Shown here piece by piece: positions 1 through 7,100 of a stretch of DNA of 10,444 nt (positions are counted from its first letter, which is position 1; each line of letters opens with the position of its first letter). The notes beneath the pieces were generated by a model. The model was not told the DNA's origin and searched no databases. It worked only from the letters and a program-made list of their open reading frames with translations. Made by a program: the position numbers and the translations under genes. This stretch comes from Deltaproteobacteria bacterium (GTDB lineage: Bacteria; Myxococcota; UBA727; JABDBI01), in contig JAESQZ010000132.1 in the NCBI GenBank assembly GCA_016764955.1, forward strand, positions 1 to 10,444. Direction: 5' to 3'.

Positions 1-691
1 CAAATCCGATATAAGCAAAAAAGACCAACGCAGCACCTTGGGTAACACCAGCCCAACCAAACGGCATGAATACACTCCAATTAGTAGGTTCGACGTGAAA
101 TGCTGCAATGCCAATAAAAATAGCGATTGCTGTTAGTTTAACAAACACAATCGCAGTGTTAAATCGAGCGCTTTCTCGAGCACCTAAGCATAGCAGCCCC
201 GATATTAATAGAATTATTAAGACTGCTGGCAGGTTTATAAGGCCTCCCTCTGAGGGGCTGGTGACCAGGGTAACTGGTAGTTCAATACCGACAGAAGATA
301 AAGCATTTCTAGCATAGCCTGACCATCCAACAGCGACGGTAGAAATACCTAAGCCATATTCAAGCAAGAGATCCCACCCAATAATCCAGGCAATAATTTC
401 GCCTAGGCCAGCATAGGCATAGCCATAAGCGCTGCCGCAACCTCCAACGCTAGCAGCGAGCTCAGCATAGGAAAGCGCAACAAAAACACAGGCAAGGCCG
501 GAAATAATAAAAGATAGAACGACCGCTGGTCCAGCATGCTCGGCAGACACAACACCTGTTATCACAAAAATACCAGCTCCAATGATGGCGCCGATACCTA
601 AAAAAGTGACATCTACAGCATTCAGGCAGCGCTTTAAGTTACCACGCGTGCTTTCGATTTCTTCGACAAGCTTGGTTCTGAAAAGATTCAT
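1..691 (-). CDS. APC-family amino acid permease, N-terminal part (partial)
   Basis: The minus strand reads open from the ATG at 691 to the left edge, giving 230 residues that start MNLFRTKLVEEIE. The C-terminal half lies outside the window. The product is an inner-membrane amino acid transporter of the APC superfamily, most like the cationic amino acid transporter (CAT, YhdG/YfnA) group. Support is the glycine-rich first helix GIGAIIGAGIFV (about residues 32-43), a following AGPAVVLSFIISGL segment, a conserved SYAELAA stretch, several more hydrophobic helices, and FFAYIGF just before the edge, a hallmark of helix 6 in this group. The start is chosen because it gives the usual short cytoplasmic tail before helix 1. 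No Shine-Dalgarno sequence precedes it. It is transcribed away from the small membrane protein gene at 820. The substrate cannot be fixed from this fragment. Confidence 0.9.
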   Translation of the reverse strand, partial: MNLFRTKLVEEIESTRGNLKRCLNAVDVTFLGIGAIIGAGIFVITGVVSAEHAGPAVVLSFIISGLACVFVALSYAELAASVGGCGSAYGYAYAGLGEIIAWIIGWDLLLEYGLGISTVAVGWSGYARNALSSVGIELPVTLVTSPSEGGLINLPAVLIILLISGLLCLGARESARFNTAIVFVKLTAIAIFIGIAAFHVEPTNWSVFMPFGWAGVTQGAALVFFAYIGF

Positions 692-742
692 AGCTATCAG
701 TATGATAACTTAAGTTGCAATTAGAAAGTTGGCTGGATTATG

Positions 743-800
743 GTCACCCTGGCGTAGGCCAGGGTCTATGTGCCTAGATGCTGGCCTTCGCCAGCATGAC
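743..800. repeat. Short GTCA...TGAC double-hairpin repeat, intergenic
   Basis: A 58-nt element starts GTCA and ends TGAC. It holds two adjacent hairpins: ACCCTGGC/GCCAGGGT (746-753 with 758-765) and ATGCTGG/CCAGCAT (778-784 with 791-797). The layout matches the 86-nt elements at 2719 and 9338, but the arms have a different core and the spacer is only a few bases. It ends 19 nt before the ATG at 820, so it probably lies in that gene's leader. Confidence 0.7.
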
Positions 801-819
801 AAAGAGTTTGAGGAGATTT

Positions 820-1080
820 ATGAGTTGTTGTGGTAATTTTTGGACTTGGATCGTACCGACCGCTGCTGTGTGGTGGCTGATTGCTTCTGCTTTGCTGTTT
901 TACACCTGGAATGAAGCGATTAGTAAAGTGACTTCAGCTCGAAAAATACAGTTTAAGCATGCCTTGTTGCTTGTCATCACGATGGCCGTACTGTGTGCCC
1001 CCAGCTACATGAGAGGTTTCTGCGGGAAGGGTGGCTGCCCACGTGTTATGCAAATGATGAAAACCCCTGCGGGTCAATGA
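820..1080 (+). CDS. Small two-helix membrane protein, unknown function
   Basis: This is an 86-residue protein starting MSCCGNFWTW. I chose the ATG at 820 over the in-frame ATG at 778 because AGGAGA at 811-816 is a well-placed Shine-Dalgarno sequence, the clearest in the window, and because the upstream ATG lies inside a palindromic repeat. Two hydrophobic segments, about residues 9-28 and 46-61, suggest two inner-membrane helices joined by a short basic loop (SARKIQFKH). There are five cysteines: a CC pair near the N-terminus, one at the end of helix 2, and a CGKGGC motif after it. The last could bind metal or form disulfides, but this is inference. I do not recognise the family. It lies 85 nt before the NAD kinase gene with a hairpin repeat between them, so shared transcription is possible but unproven. 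Confidence 0.65.
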   Translation: MSCCGNFWTWIVPTAAVWWLIASALLFYTWNEAISKVTSARKIQFKHALLLVITMAVLCAPSYMRGFCGKGGCPRVMQMMKTPAGQ

Positions 1081-1092
1081 AATGAACATCAG

Positions 1093-1121
1093 TTGTCATG
1101 CCACCTTCGCTGGCATGACAA
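1093..1121. repeat. Single-hairpin repeat between two genes
   Basis: A perfect hairpin has 11-bp arms, TTGTCATGCCA (1093-1103) and TGGCATGACAA (1111-1121), around a 7-nt loop. It carries the GTCA...TGAC ends of the larger repeat family and looks like a half-size copy. It starts 12 nt after the stop at 1080. No T-run follows, so it is not a standard intrinsic terminator, although it could pause polymerase or stabilise a mRNA 3' end. Confidence 0.7.
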
Positions 1122-1165
1122 TTGGGATTGACGCTCTCAAAAACGCCTAATAAGAGAACACCTCT

Positions 1166-2059
1166 ATGCAGGTACTTCTTGTTCACAAAAATCCTCGGCC
1201 AGAGGCTACGGAAATTCATGACGAGTCATTGCGTCTTGTCGAAAACGCTTTGACACAGAGACAAATCGCTTACGAGATCTGTGAGCGAGAATGCCTGACG
1301 TCTGATAAAGCAAAAGAGCATTTGGTCGTGACCGTAGGTGGCGACGGGACTTTTTTAGATGCCGCACACTATTTGCACTCGAAAGGCCATAGTGTTTTAT
1401 TTGGCGTTAACTCGAATCAAGAGAACTCCGTAGGCTCTTTATGCGCGGCAGACTCAAGCAATTTTGAAGCAGTACTTGATGGCTATACCAGTGGCAAGTT
1501 AAAGCCTATTCGTGTGATGCGACTGCAAATTGCGTTGAATGGTAAGAAACTTGAGACGAGCGCATTTAATGATATTTTGATAGTGCATGAGAATCCCGCC
1601 TCTATGACGCGATATTGGATTGAGTTTGGTGGCGAGAAGGTTTTCCATAAGAATTCAGGTCTATGGGTTTGTACACCTATGGGGTCGACCGGTGCTGTTT
1701 GCTCGACTGGTGGTGTGGCTCAGCCGATGGACGATGGTCGTTTGCAGTGGATTGTACGAGAGCCTTATTTTGCCTCGGAGCCACGCCCAAAGCTTTTGTC
1801 AGGATTTGTAGGAGAGCAGGATGTACTTTGTATTAAGAGTAGTACGAAAGGCGGTCGGATTTATATTGACGGGCCACATGTGTCTGAAGATTTTGAAGAA
1901 GGCAGTGAGCTGAAGCTTTCAATCGTTCACGATGACCTTCAAATGCTGTTTAGTCAAAAAATGGAGCAACGAAGACAACAAATAGGATTATTGAGAGAAA
2001 AATATGCTCGAAGATATGCCGAGAGCGGGACTCGAACCCGCACGGGAGTGCCCGGATGA
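1166..2059 (+). CDS. NAD kinase, divergent subfamily
   Basis: A 297-residue ATP-NAD kinase-like protein, expected to phosphorylate NAD to NADP in the cytoplasm. The family signatures are VVTVGGDGTFL (GGDG at 58-61), a conserved NDI at 135-137, the glycine-rich loop CTPMGSTGAVCSTGG (169-183) that corresponds to the usual STPTGSTAY motif, and YIDGPHV near residue 236. Some positions are unusual. The segment after the GGDG domain reads GVNSNQENSVG instead of the common GVNxGxLGFL, and the glycine loop has GAVC in place of AY. This points to a divergent branch, so substrate preference is less certain. The C-terminus is odd: residues 285-297 and the stop codon lie inside the antisense of a tRNA-Leu gene, giving a tail ESGTRTRTGVPG unlikely to be functional. 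The ATG at 1166 has only a weak purine stretch upstream. Confidence 0.85.
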   Translation: MQVLLVHKNPRPEATEIHDESLRLVENALTQRQIAYEICERECLTSDKAKEHLVVTVGGDGTFLDAAHYLHSKGHSVLFGVNSNQENSVGSLCAADSSNFEAVLDGYTSGKLKPIRVMRLQIALNGKKLETSAFNDILIVHENPASMTRYWIEFGGEKVFHKNSGLWVCTPMGSTGAVCSTGGVAQPMDDGRLQWIVREPYFASEPRPKLLSGFVGEQDVLCIKSSTKGGRIYIDGPHVSEDFEEGSELKLSIVHDDLQMLFSQKMEQRRQQIGLLREKYARRYAESGTRTRTGVPG

Positions 2060-2097
2060 TTTTAAGTCATCTGCGTCTACCTTTCCGCCACCTCGGC
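2017..2097 (-). tRNA. tRNA-Leu(UAA)
   Basis: Read on the minus strand, this folds as a class II tRNA. The acceptor stem GCCGAGG (2097-2091) pairs with TCTCGGC (one G-U), followed by discriminator A at 2017. The D-arm is leucine-like (TGGCGGAAAGGTAGACGC). The anticodon stem GATGA/TCATC encloses loop CTTAAAA with anticodon TAA at 2064-2062. The variable arm is a CGGG-CACT-CCCG hairpin, and the T-arm is GCGGG-TTCGAGT-CCCGC. It is 81 nt without CCA, which is not encoded (TATC follows). It should read UUA and UUG codons. It lies antisense to the end of the NAD kinase gene and to the start of the ligase reading frame. A weak possible promoter on the minus strand lies just upstream (TTGTAA, 17 nt, TAAAGC), but I do not annotate it. 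Confidence 0.95.
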
Positions 2098-2718
2098 TCC
2101 GTGAACTCCCTGCTTTAGCCGACCTGTGGGTCAATTACAAGGGAGGAGTTGGCACTTTAATTAAGACTTCTGGCAGCATGGGCGTGCCTAAGCTTGTCTT
2201 TCATACTTGGCAACAGCATATATTAGCTGCGCAGGCAGTTATTCTAAATACTGGATTATCTAAGCGAAGTATTTCGCTCTTGTCTATGCCGCTTAATCAT
2301 ATTGGGGGCTTTGCTATTGCTGTCCGAGCTGAATGCTCAGACGGGCGTTGGGTGTTGCCCCACAAGGCCTGGGTGCCTACTTGGGCACTAGAGCAGGGCG
2401 TTACGCATCTTTCTTTGGTGAGTACCCAGCTATGGCGCTGGATGCAGGATCCTATTCAAGTAAGAGCCTTGCGAAAGCTAAAAGCGATATTACTAGGGGG
2501 GAGCGCTATTTCTCGTAAGCTTATTAAGAAAGCTTATGAAGCTGAGCTGCCAATTATCACAACTTATGGTTCGACGGAGACTTGTTCGCAAGTAACGGCG
2601 ACAAAACTGGGTGATTCTTTGGAGAAGCTTTATACTTCTGGGCGCTGTTTGGTAGATCGCGAGATTCGAGTTGATGCAAGTGGCGAGATTTTGGTTCGAG
2701 GAGCGATGATAGGCTATT

Positions 2719-2804
2719 GTCATCCCGGGCTTGACCCGGGATCCAGTCATAATAATTGCGTTGCATTGAACATTGACTGGATCCCGGGTCAAGCCCGGGA
2801 TGAC
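2719..2804. repeat. 86-nt palindromic element inside the ligase frame
   Basis: Left arm 2719-2746 and right arm 2777-2804 are 28 nt each and perfect reverse complements (GTCATCCCGGGCTTGACC... at each outer end), around a 30-nt spacer. Each arm also folds alone (TCCCGGG-CTTGA-CCCGGGA on the left). With the preceding T it adds 29 codons without breaking the frame, encoding CHPGLDPGSS through WIPGQARDD. It sits between GAMIGY and EWYATGDLG, a variable surface linker in this enzyme family. The same peptide pattern is encoded on the opposite strand. Confidence 0.95.
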
Positions 2805-3155
2805 AAAGAGTGGTACGCCACTGGCGACTTAGGTCGCATTGACAGCGATGGCTATCTGCACGTATTAGGCCGGCGAGATAATCGCATGATCTCAGGTGGG
2901 AAAAATATTTACCCTGAAGAAATCGAGCGGGCTTTGCTGGAGCATCCTGATATTGAACGTGCTTTGGTAGTTGCAAAAGCTGATCCAGAGTTTGGCCAGA
3001 AGCCTGCCGCTTTTGTGAAGCTGTCTCATGCAAACGAATTAAAGCCGATAGAGCTTCAGGCATTTTTAAGAGATCGTTTAGAAGGCTTTAAAGTTCCAAA
3101 ATATTGGCATAGCTGGCCACCCAAAACTCCAAAACTCGTGTGAAAATCATAAATA

Positions 3156-4172
3156 TTGGGTATGCAAGTTCAAAGACCTTCTATTGTTGCAATGCCTGCT
3201 CAAGCTGAGGCTCAAGCTCAAGCTGCTAATGTTGAACTGGTTCCTCAGGATACACTTAAGGCTATGTGTCGTCAGTATAACGAGGAGCATCAGGCTGCGC
3301 GTGAGCTGGGTTATGTTTCCCAGTTTATGAGTTTTTTATTAGGCACTGTTACAGTTCGCAGGGTTTCTAATTTTTTTGCCTGTTTTGGTTTTAGTTCGTT
3401 CTATCCAGCTCAACGAAATTATCCTGTAATACCAGCAGGGGAAAGAGCAGAGCAATTAGCTAAATTATTTGTTCCGAAGTTAAGCACGATGAGTGTTGTT
3501 CAAAGTAAATCGGATGATTTAAAACCAAACAATTTGTATTATGAAGTTCTACCACCGAAAGAAGAACGAAATTATTTCTCTTTGCTTTACTATTTGGGCG
3601 CAGAAACAGAGAGGGTACCAACACCAATCATCAATTGGTTATATGAAAAAGTGCGTGCAGTTTGGTATGGAAGCCAAAAAGATTGGGAGGCTATACAAAT
3701 TAATTTGGATCCCAAGACTTTTGAACCAATCGGCATCTGCTATGAAACTTCCAACTATTCAGGAAATCCGAATGGCTATCACTTGATGAATGCAAGTGAT
3801 TTACATCTTAAGTGCAGTATTTTGAAGCAAGAAGATGGTAGTTGGGAACAGTGCGTTGAACAAAAGAATGGTGAGGAAACACGCGCGCCGATAGCCAATC
3901 CGTTTGAGTCTGGCCCACACTTGCCTGTTACGATTGTATCTTGGAATGGGGCTTTTGATGTTACGAGTAAAGTTGAAGAACAAAAAAGCTTGAAAGTCTA
4001 CGAACTCGATTTGCCTCAGCCTAAATACCTCGATATTAATACCTATCGAGAAGAGGGGATGGACTTGCGGGTTGGGTGGCTTCAGGAACGCAAATTTGGG
4101 CGTTTTATGCTTTCACGTAGGCACCCTTTAGAGTTGAAGCCCCAAGATGCGAGCCGGGTTGCGCAGAGTTAG
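3156..4172 (+). CDS. Hypothetical protein with Ala/Gln-rich N-terminus
   Basis: I do not recognise this protein of 336-338 residues with confidence. The frame opens with TTG at 3156 and ATG at 3162, after an in-frame stop at 3150. The ATG is the likelier start, but neither has a Shine-Dalgarno sequence. Residues 14-24 are Ala/Gln-rich (AQAEAQAQAA), from a short CAAGCT-type repeat. A moderately hydrophobic stretch lies near residues 54-82, but there is no classic signal peptide. The central part (about 150-205) reads NWLYEKVRAVWYG, then KDWEAIQINLDPKTFEP; an aromatic-rich lead-in followed by DWE and an alternating strand recalls Vps62/DUF946-type proteins, though that link is weak and from memory. 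The rest is rich in Pro, Asn and Trp and looks globular. It follows the degraded ligase by 12-18 nt and its last 45 nt overlap the phosphoesterase gene on the other strand. Confidence 0.65.
   Translation: MGMQVQRPSIVAMPAQAEAQAQAANVELVPQDTLKAMCRQYNEEHQAARELGYVSQFMSFLLGTVTVRRVSNFFACFGFSSFYPAQRNYPVIPAGERAEQLAKLFVPKLSTMSVVQSKSDDLKPNNLYYEVLPPKEERNYFSLLYYLGAETERVPTPIINWLYEKVRAVWYGSQKDWEAIQINLDPKTFEPIGICYETSNYSGNPNGYHLMNASDLHLKCSILKQEDGSWEQCVEQKNGEETRAPIANPFESGPHLPVTIVSWNGAFDVTSKVEEQKSLKVYELDLPQPKYLDINTYREEGMDLRVGWLQERKFGRFMLSRRHPLELKPQDASRVAQS
3198..3227 (+). repeat. Short CAAGCT-type tandem repeat in coding sequence
   Basis: About 30 nt of imperfect GCTCAAGCT / GAGGCTCAAGCT units encode alternating Ala, Gln and Glu near the N-terminus of the hypothetical protein. 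Units are 6 nt, so slippage would change repeat number without shifting the frame. Confidence 0.6.
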
Positions 4173-4838
4173 TTGTTTAAGAGTCTCTTCGTCTATTAGT
4201 GTCCGTGCAGCTTGAAGTCCGTCGATGATATAAGTTTGTACGTGATTTTCATGATGGCAGTCTCCGGCTAGCACATAAACGTAGTCATCTTGTAATAGAT
4301 ATTGAGCAGCATTTTGATACTCAGGCCCATAAGCGCCTGCTAGAGAGCCTAAATTAACTTGGATGCGATGCCCAGCATTCACAAGCGCTTCTAGCTTTTC
4401 TGGATATCTATAAATATAGGGATAGCGCTCGATATGTGCGAGCAAGAGTTTGTAGCCAGCCTCTCGAATCGCGTAAAGCGTGCGCATGAGATTAGGAGGC
4501 TCAGCGCTATAGGGAAGCTCGACCAAAAGCCAGTCGCTGTCCCCATAGGGAACAGCTTGTTTATTTTGACAAGTTTCAACCAGCAGCTCGTCTATATAAT
4601 GCTCAGCACCCCTAAAGCGCTTGGGACCCGCTGAGCCCAAAGCTTTATCTAGATTGTCGTGCATTTGGCTTTGAGCACTTTGGTCGTTGACCCAGTCTTT
4701 GTCACGCCGAATATGCGAAGTGCAGGCGACGTGCGTGACGCCTGCTTTAGAAAGTGCCAGCGCCAATGCTAAAGACTCGTCAGGTGTCTGAGGTCCGTCG
4801 TCAATGCCGTAAGCTAAGTGGCAGTGTAAGTCGATCAT
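4128..4838 (-). CDS. PHP-domain phosphoesterase, CpsB/YwqE type
   Basis: A 236-residue protein of the PHP metal-dependent phosphoesterase family, closest in layout to the CpsB/CapC/YwqE tyrosine-protein phosphatases that dephosphorylate BY-kinases controlling polysaccharide export. The metal-site motifs are all present: DLHCHLAYGIDDGP (H5, H7), CTSHIRRD (H42), GAEHYIDE (E79), LLVELPY (E107), LLAHIERYP (H135) and GDCHH (D193, H195). Length matches the family. The ATG at 4838 puts the HxH motif at residues 5-7, as expected. There is no Shine-Dalgarno sequence. No kinase or polysaccharide gene is visible nearby, so the substrate is open; other PHP enzymes such as histidinol-phosphatase are less likely given the GIDDG motif. 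It lies 90 nt downstream of aconitase on the same strand, with a palindromic element between, and its 3' end overlaps the convergent hypothetical gene by 45 nt. Confidence 0.85.
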   Translation of the reverse strand: MIDLHCHLAYGIDDGPQTPDESLALALALSKAGVTHVACTSHIRRDKDWVNDQSAQSQMHDNLDKALGSAGPKRFRGAEHYIDELLVETCQNKQAVPYGDSDWLLVELPYSAEPPNLMRTLYAIREAGYKLLLAHIERYPYIYRYPEKLEALVNAGHRIQVNLGSLAGAYGPEYQNAAQYLLQDDYVYVLAGDCHHENHVQTYIIDGLQAARTLIDEETLKQLTLRNPARILGLQL

Positions 4839-4855
4839 AGTTAATATGCCCAGTT

Positions 4856-4917
4856 GTCATCCCGGGCTTGACCCGGGATCCAGTATGGAGAGACCCCGGC
4901 TCGGAGGCCGGGGTGAC
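4856..4917. repeat. 62-nt palindromic element between aconitase and phosphoesterase genes
   Basis: The left half (4856-4883) is identical to the left arms of the 86-nt copies at 2719 and 9338. A 7-nt spacer follows, then a different right half with hairpin ACCCCGGC/GCCGGGGT ending in GGTGAC. The two halves are therefore no longer perfect complements. It lies just after the aconitase stop in the direction of transcription, so it would be in the mRNA between the two minus-strand genes. Confidence 0.85.
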
Positions 4918-4928
4918 AGCTTTCCTGT

Positions 4929-7094
4929 TTATTTCGTCTTCCCAGCCACATGGTTCAAAGCAGAGCCTGCCTTAAACCAATTAATCTGATCAGCAGATAG
5001 CGTATGCTTGCATTGAATAGCCCTGTCGTTAATAAAAACTTGGACTTCTTTGCCAGGCGCTAGATTTTCAAGCCCCGTCACGCTAATCAAATCTTTTTCG
5101 CCAATCTTTTCATAATCTTCAGGATTTACAAAAGTCAGCGGCAAAACACCATGTTTTTTAAGATTACTCTCGTGAATACGAGCAAAGCTCCGGGTGATAA
5201 TTACTTTGCAGCCCAAGTGTCTTGGTTGCATAGCAGCGTGTTCTCGGCTTGAACCTTCACCAAAGTTCTCATCGCCAATTACACACCAGTCTTGCCCTGC
5301 TTCTTTGTAGCGCCTAGCTTGTTCTGGGAATGCGCCTAAGTAGCCTTTGCCAGCTTCACCGGTGAAAGCACTCACAGCTCCTGAGTAGGTATTGTCGGCA
5401 ATCTTATCCAGGTGCCCTCTAAATTTGAGCCATGGCCCAGCAGGCGAAATATGATCTGTGGTGCACTTGCCTTTGGCTTTGAGCAGTGCTGGCATCTTAT
5501 CGAAGTCTTTGCCGCTCCAAGCTGGAAACGGCTTCAAGAAAGCGAGTCTTTCTGAATCATCAGGGATGTCGACTGCCAAAGACGATCCATTTTTGGGTGG
5601 TGCCATAAAACCAGCGCAATCAACTTTAAAGCCTTTTTGTGGCAGTTGTTCGCCCATAGGCTCTGCTAAGCCGACAGTAGGGTCAGTATCCAGCTTGCCT
5701 GAAAGAGCGTATGCTGTGACAATTTCTGGGCTTGCCAAGAAAGAAAGCGTTGCTGCGTTGCCATCATTACGCCCCGGGAAGTTTCGGTTGTAAGAGCTTA
5801 TAATTGAGTTCGTTTGGCCTTTTTGGATATCACGTCGTTTCCACTGGCCAATACAGGGTCCGCAGGCATTTGCTAGTACGACGCCGCCCATGGCTTCGAG
5901 TTCTTTTAGCTGTCCATCGCGCTGGATAGTCGCATGAACTGTTTCACTGCCCGGAGTAATCAAAAAGGGTACTTTAGCTTTAGCGCTTTTTTTGACTGCT
6001 TCGCGGGCAATAGAAGCAGAGCGATCGATGTCTTCGTAAGAGCTATTGGTACAGCTACCGATCAAAGCTGCTTTGGGTATGTTTGGATAATTTTCGGTTT
6101 TAACGGCTTCGATAAATTCAGAAAGTGATCTGGATAGATCAGGTGAGTGAGGGCCGACGATATGGGGCTCTAGCTTGTCCAAGTCAATATGAATAACTCG
6201 GTCGTAAAATTGCTCTGGGTTTTTGAGCACTTCTGGGTCAGCCTGAAGATGCTCTTGCTCAGCTTCTGCTTTGGCTGCGACAGCTTCACGCTCTGTGGCT
6301 TTTAAGTAATCGCCCATGGCTGAGTCGTAAGGGAATACCGAAGTCGTTGAGCCGTGTTCAGCGCCCATGTTACAAATCGTGCCTTTGCCTGTGGCTGAGA
6401 TGCTTTCACAGCCATCACCAAAAAACTCAACAATATGGTTGGTGCCGCCTTTTACGGTTAGAATCCCCATTAGTTTTAGAATGACGTCTTTGGATGAGGT
6501 CCATCCTGACATTTTGCCAGTTAACTTGACTCCAATTATGCCTGGCCAGACTAGATTAAAGGCTTGGCCGGTCATGACATCTACTGCGTCAGCGCCTCCT
6601 ACGCCAATTGCGAGCATGCCTAAACCCCCGCCATTAGGCGTGTGGGAGTCAGTGCCTAGCATCATGCCCCCTGGGAAGGCATAATTTTCGAGTACGACTT
6701 GATGAATAATGCCAGAGCCAGGTTTCCAAAAATCAATGCCATATTTTTGGCTCGCTGTTTTTAAGAACTCATAGACTTCAAAGTTGGACTTAAGAGCTGC
6801 TTTTAGATCTAAGGCAGCTCCTTTTTGGGCTTGAATCAAGTGGTCGCAGTGAATGCTGCTGGGAACCTGGACGGTATTTTTCCCAGCGGTCATGAATTGC
6901 AGAATGGCCATCTGGGCAGTTGCATCCTGCATGGATACCCGGTCTGGATAGAAATTGGCGTAAGTCCTCTTTCTAACAAGCTTTTTGCCATTTTCATCAC
7001 AGACTTCTTTCATATGGCTAACAAGAATCTTTTCAGTGAGGGTGAGCGGACGCCCAAAATGTTTACGACCTTCAGCGATTTTTTCGAAATTCAT
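4929..7094 (-). CDS. Aconitate hydratase, mitochondrial type
   Basis: A 721-residue aconitase that interconverts citrate and isocitrate in the TCA cycle, in the cytoplasm. It is of the mitochondrial-aconitase type, judging by GTDSHTPNGGGLGM (147-160), GVGGADAVDVM (164-174), GKCTTDHISPAGPWLKFRGH (542-561), GDENFGEGSSREHAA (607-621) and SFARIHESNLKKHG (636-649). The three [4Fe-4S] ligands are visible as C348 in GSCTNSS and C411 and C414 in ACGPC; S615 and R617 of the GSSRE loop correspond to catalytic residues. It is somewhat shorter than the animal enzyme, as expected without a transit peptide and with a shorter linker before GDENFGEG. It looks intact. The start at 7094 gives MNFEKIAEG and has no Shine-Dalgarno sequence. 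It is divergent from typA across a 75-nt gap and may be co-transcribed with the downstream phosphoesterase gene. Confidence 0.97.
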   Translation of the reverse strand: MNFEKIAEGRKHFGRPLTLTEKILVSHMKEVCDENGKKLVRKRTYANFYPDRVSMQDATAQMAILQFMTAGKNTVQVPSSIHCDHLIQAQKGAALDLKAALKSNFEVYEFLKTASQKYGIDFWKPGSGIIHQVVLENYAFPGGMMLGTDSHTPNGGGLGMLAIGVGGADAVDVMTGQAFNLVWPGIIGVKLTGKMSGWTSSKDVILKLMGILTVKGGTNHIVEFFGDGCESISATGKGTICNMGAEHGSTTSVFPYDSAMGDYLKATEREAVAAKAEAEQEHLQADPEVLKNPEQFYDRVIHIDLDKLEPHIVGPHSPDLSRSLSEFIEAVKTENYPNIPKAALIGSCTNSSYEDIDRSASIAREAVKKSAKAKVPFLITPGSETVHATIQRDGQLKELEAMGGVVLANACGPCIGQWKRRDIQKGQTNSIISSYNRNFPGRNDGNAATLSFLASPEIVTAYALSGKLDTDPTVGLAEPMGEQLPQKGFKVDCAGFMAPPKNGSSLAVDIPDDSERLAFLKPFPAWSGKDFDKMPALLKAKGKCTTDHISPAGPWLKFRGHLDKIADNTYSGAVSAFTGEAGKGYLGAFPEQARRYKEAGQDWCVIGDENFGEGSSREHAAMQPRHLGCKVIITRSFARIHESNLKKHGVLPLTFVNPEDYEKIGEKDLISVTGLENLAPGKEVQVFINDRAIQCKHTLSADQINWFKAGSALNHVAGKTK

Positions 7095-7100
7095 ACTGAC

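Larger units (their letters stand above)
2004..3143 (+). pseudogene. MenE-like acyl-CoA ligase (AMP-binding), probably degraded
   Basis: The open frame resembles o-succinylbenzoate-CoA ligase (MenE) of the ANL superfamily, which adenylates a carboxylate and transfers it to CoA. Counted from the ATG at 2004, motifs are the phosphate loop TSGSMGVPK (55-63), LPLNHIGG-like MPLNHIGG, LLGGSAI, YGSTET (188-193), WYATGDLG (270-277) and GRRDNRMISGGKNIYPEEIE (289-308). Three things look wrong. Residues 5-33 are only the antisense of a tRNA-Leu, so about 100 residues normally ahead of the TSGS loop are missing. The C-terminus stops at PKTPKLV, before the catalytic lysine; a one-base shift near 3125-3136 would restore TRVKI, similar to GGIKI in E. 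coli MenE. A 29-residue palindromic-element insert (239-267) splits the linker before WYATGDLG. A short functional protein starting after the tRNA cannot be excluded. Confidence 0.6.

Noticed and set aside
1093..1121. Intrinsic terminator after the small membrane protein gene
   Set aside because: The hairpin is perfect, but ATTGGG follows instead of a T-run, and its GTCA/TGAC ends fit the repeat family better.
2017..2097. The tRNA gene as a phage or island attachment site
   Set aside because: There is no integrase and no second copy of the tRNA end anywhere in the window.
2493..3063. Minus-strand open frames opposite the ligase
   Set aside because: The ligase motifs on the plus strand are clear; these frames are long mainly because the palindromic element is open on both strands.
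2004..3143. A menaquinone biosynthesis locus
   Set aside because: Only one MenE-like, probably broken, frame is present and no other men gene lies nearby.
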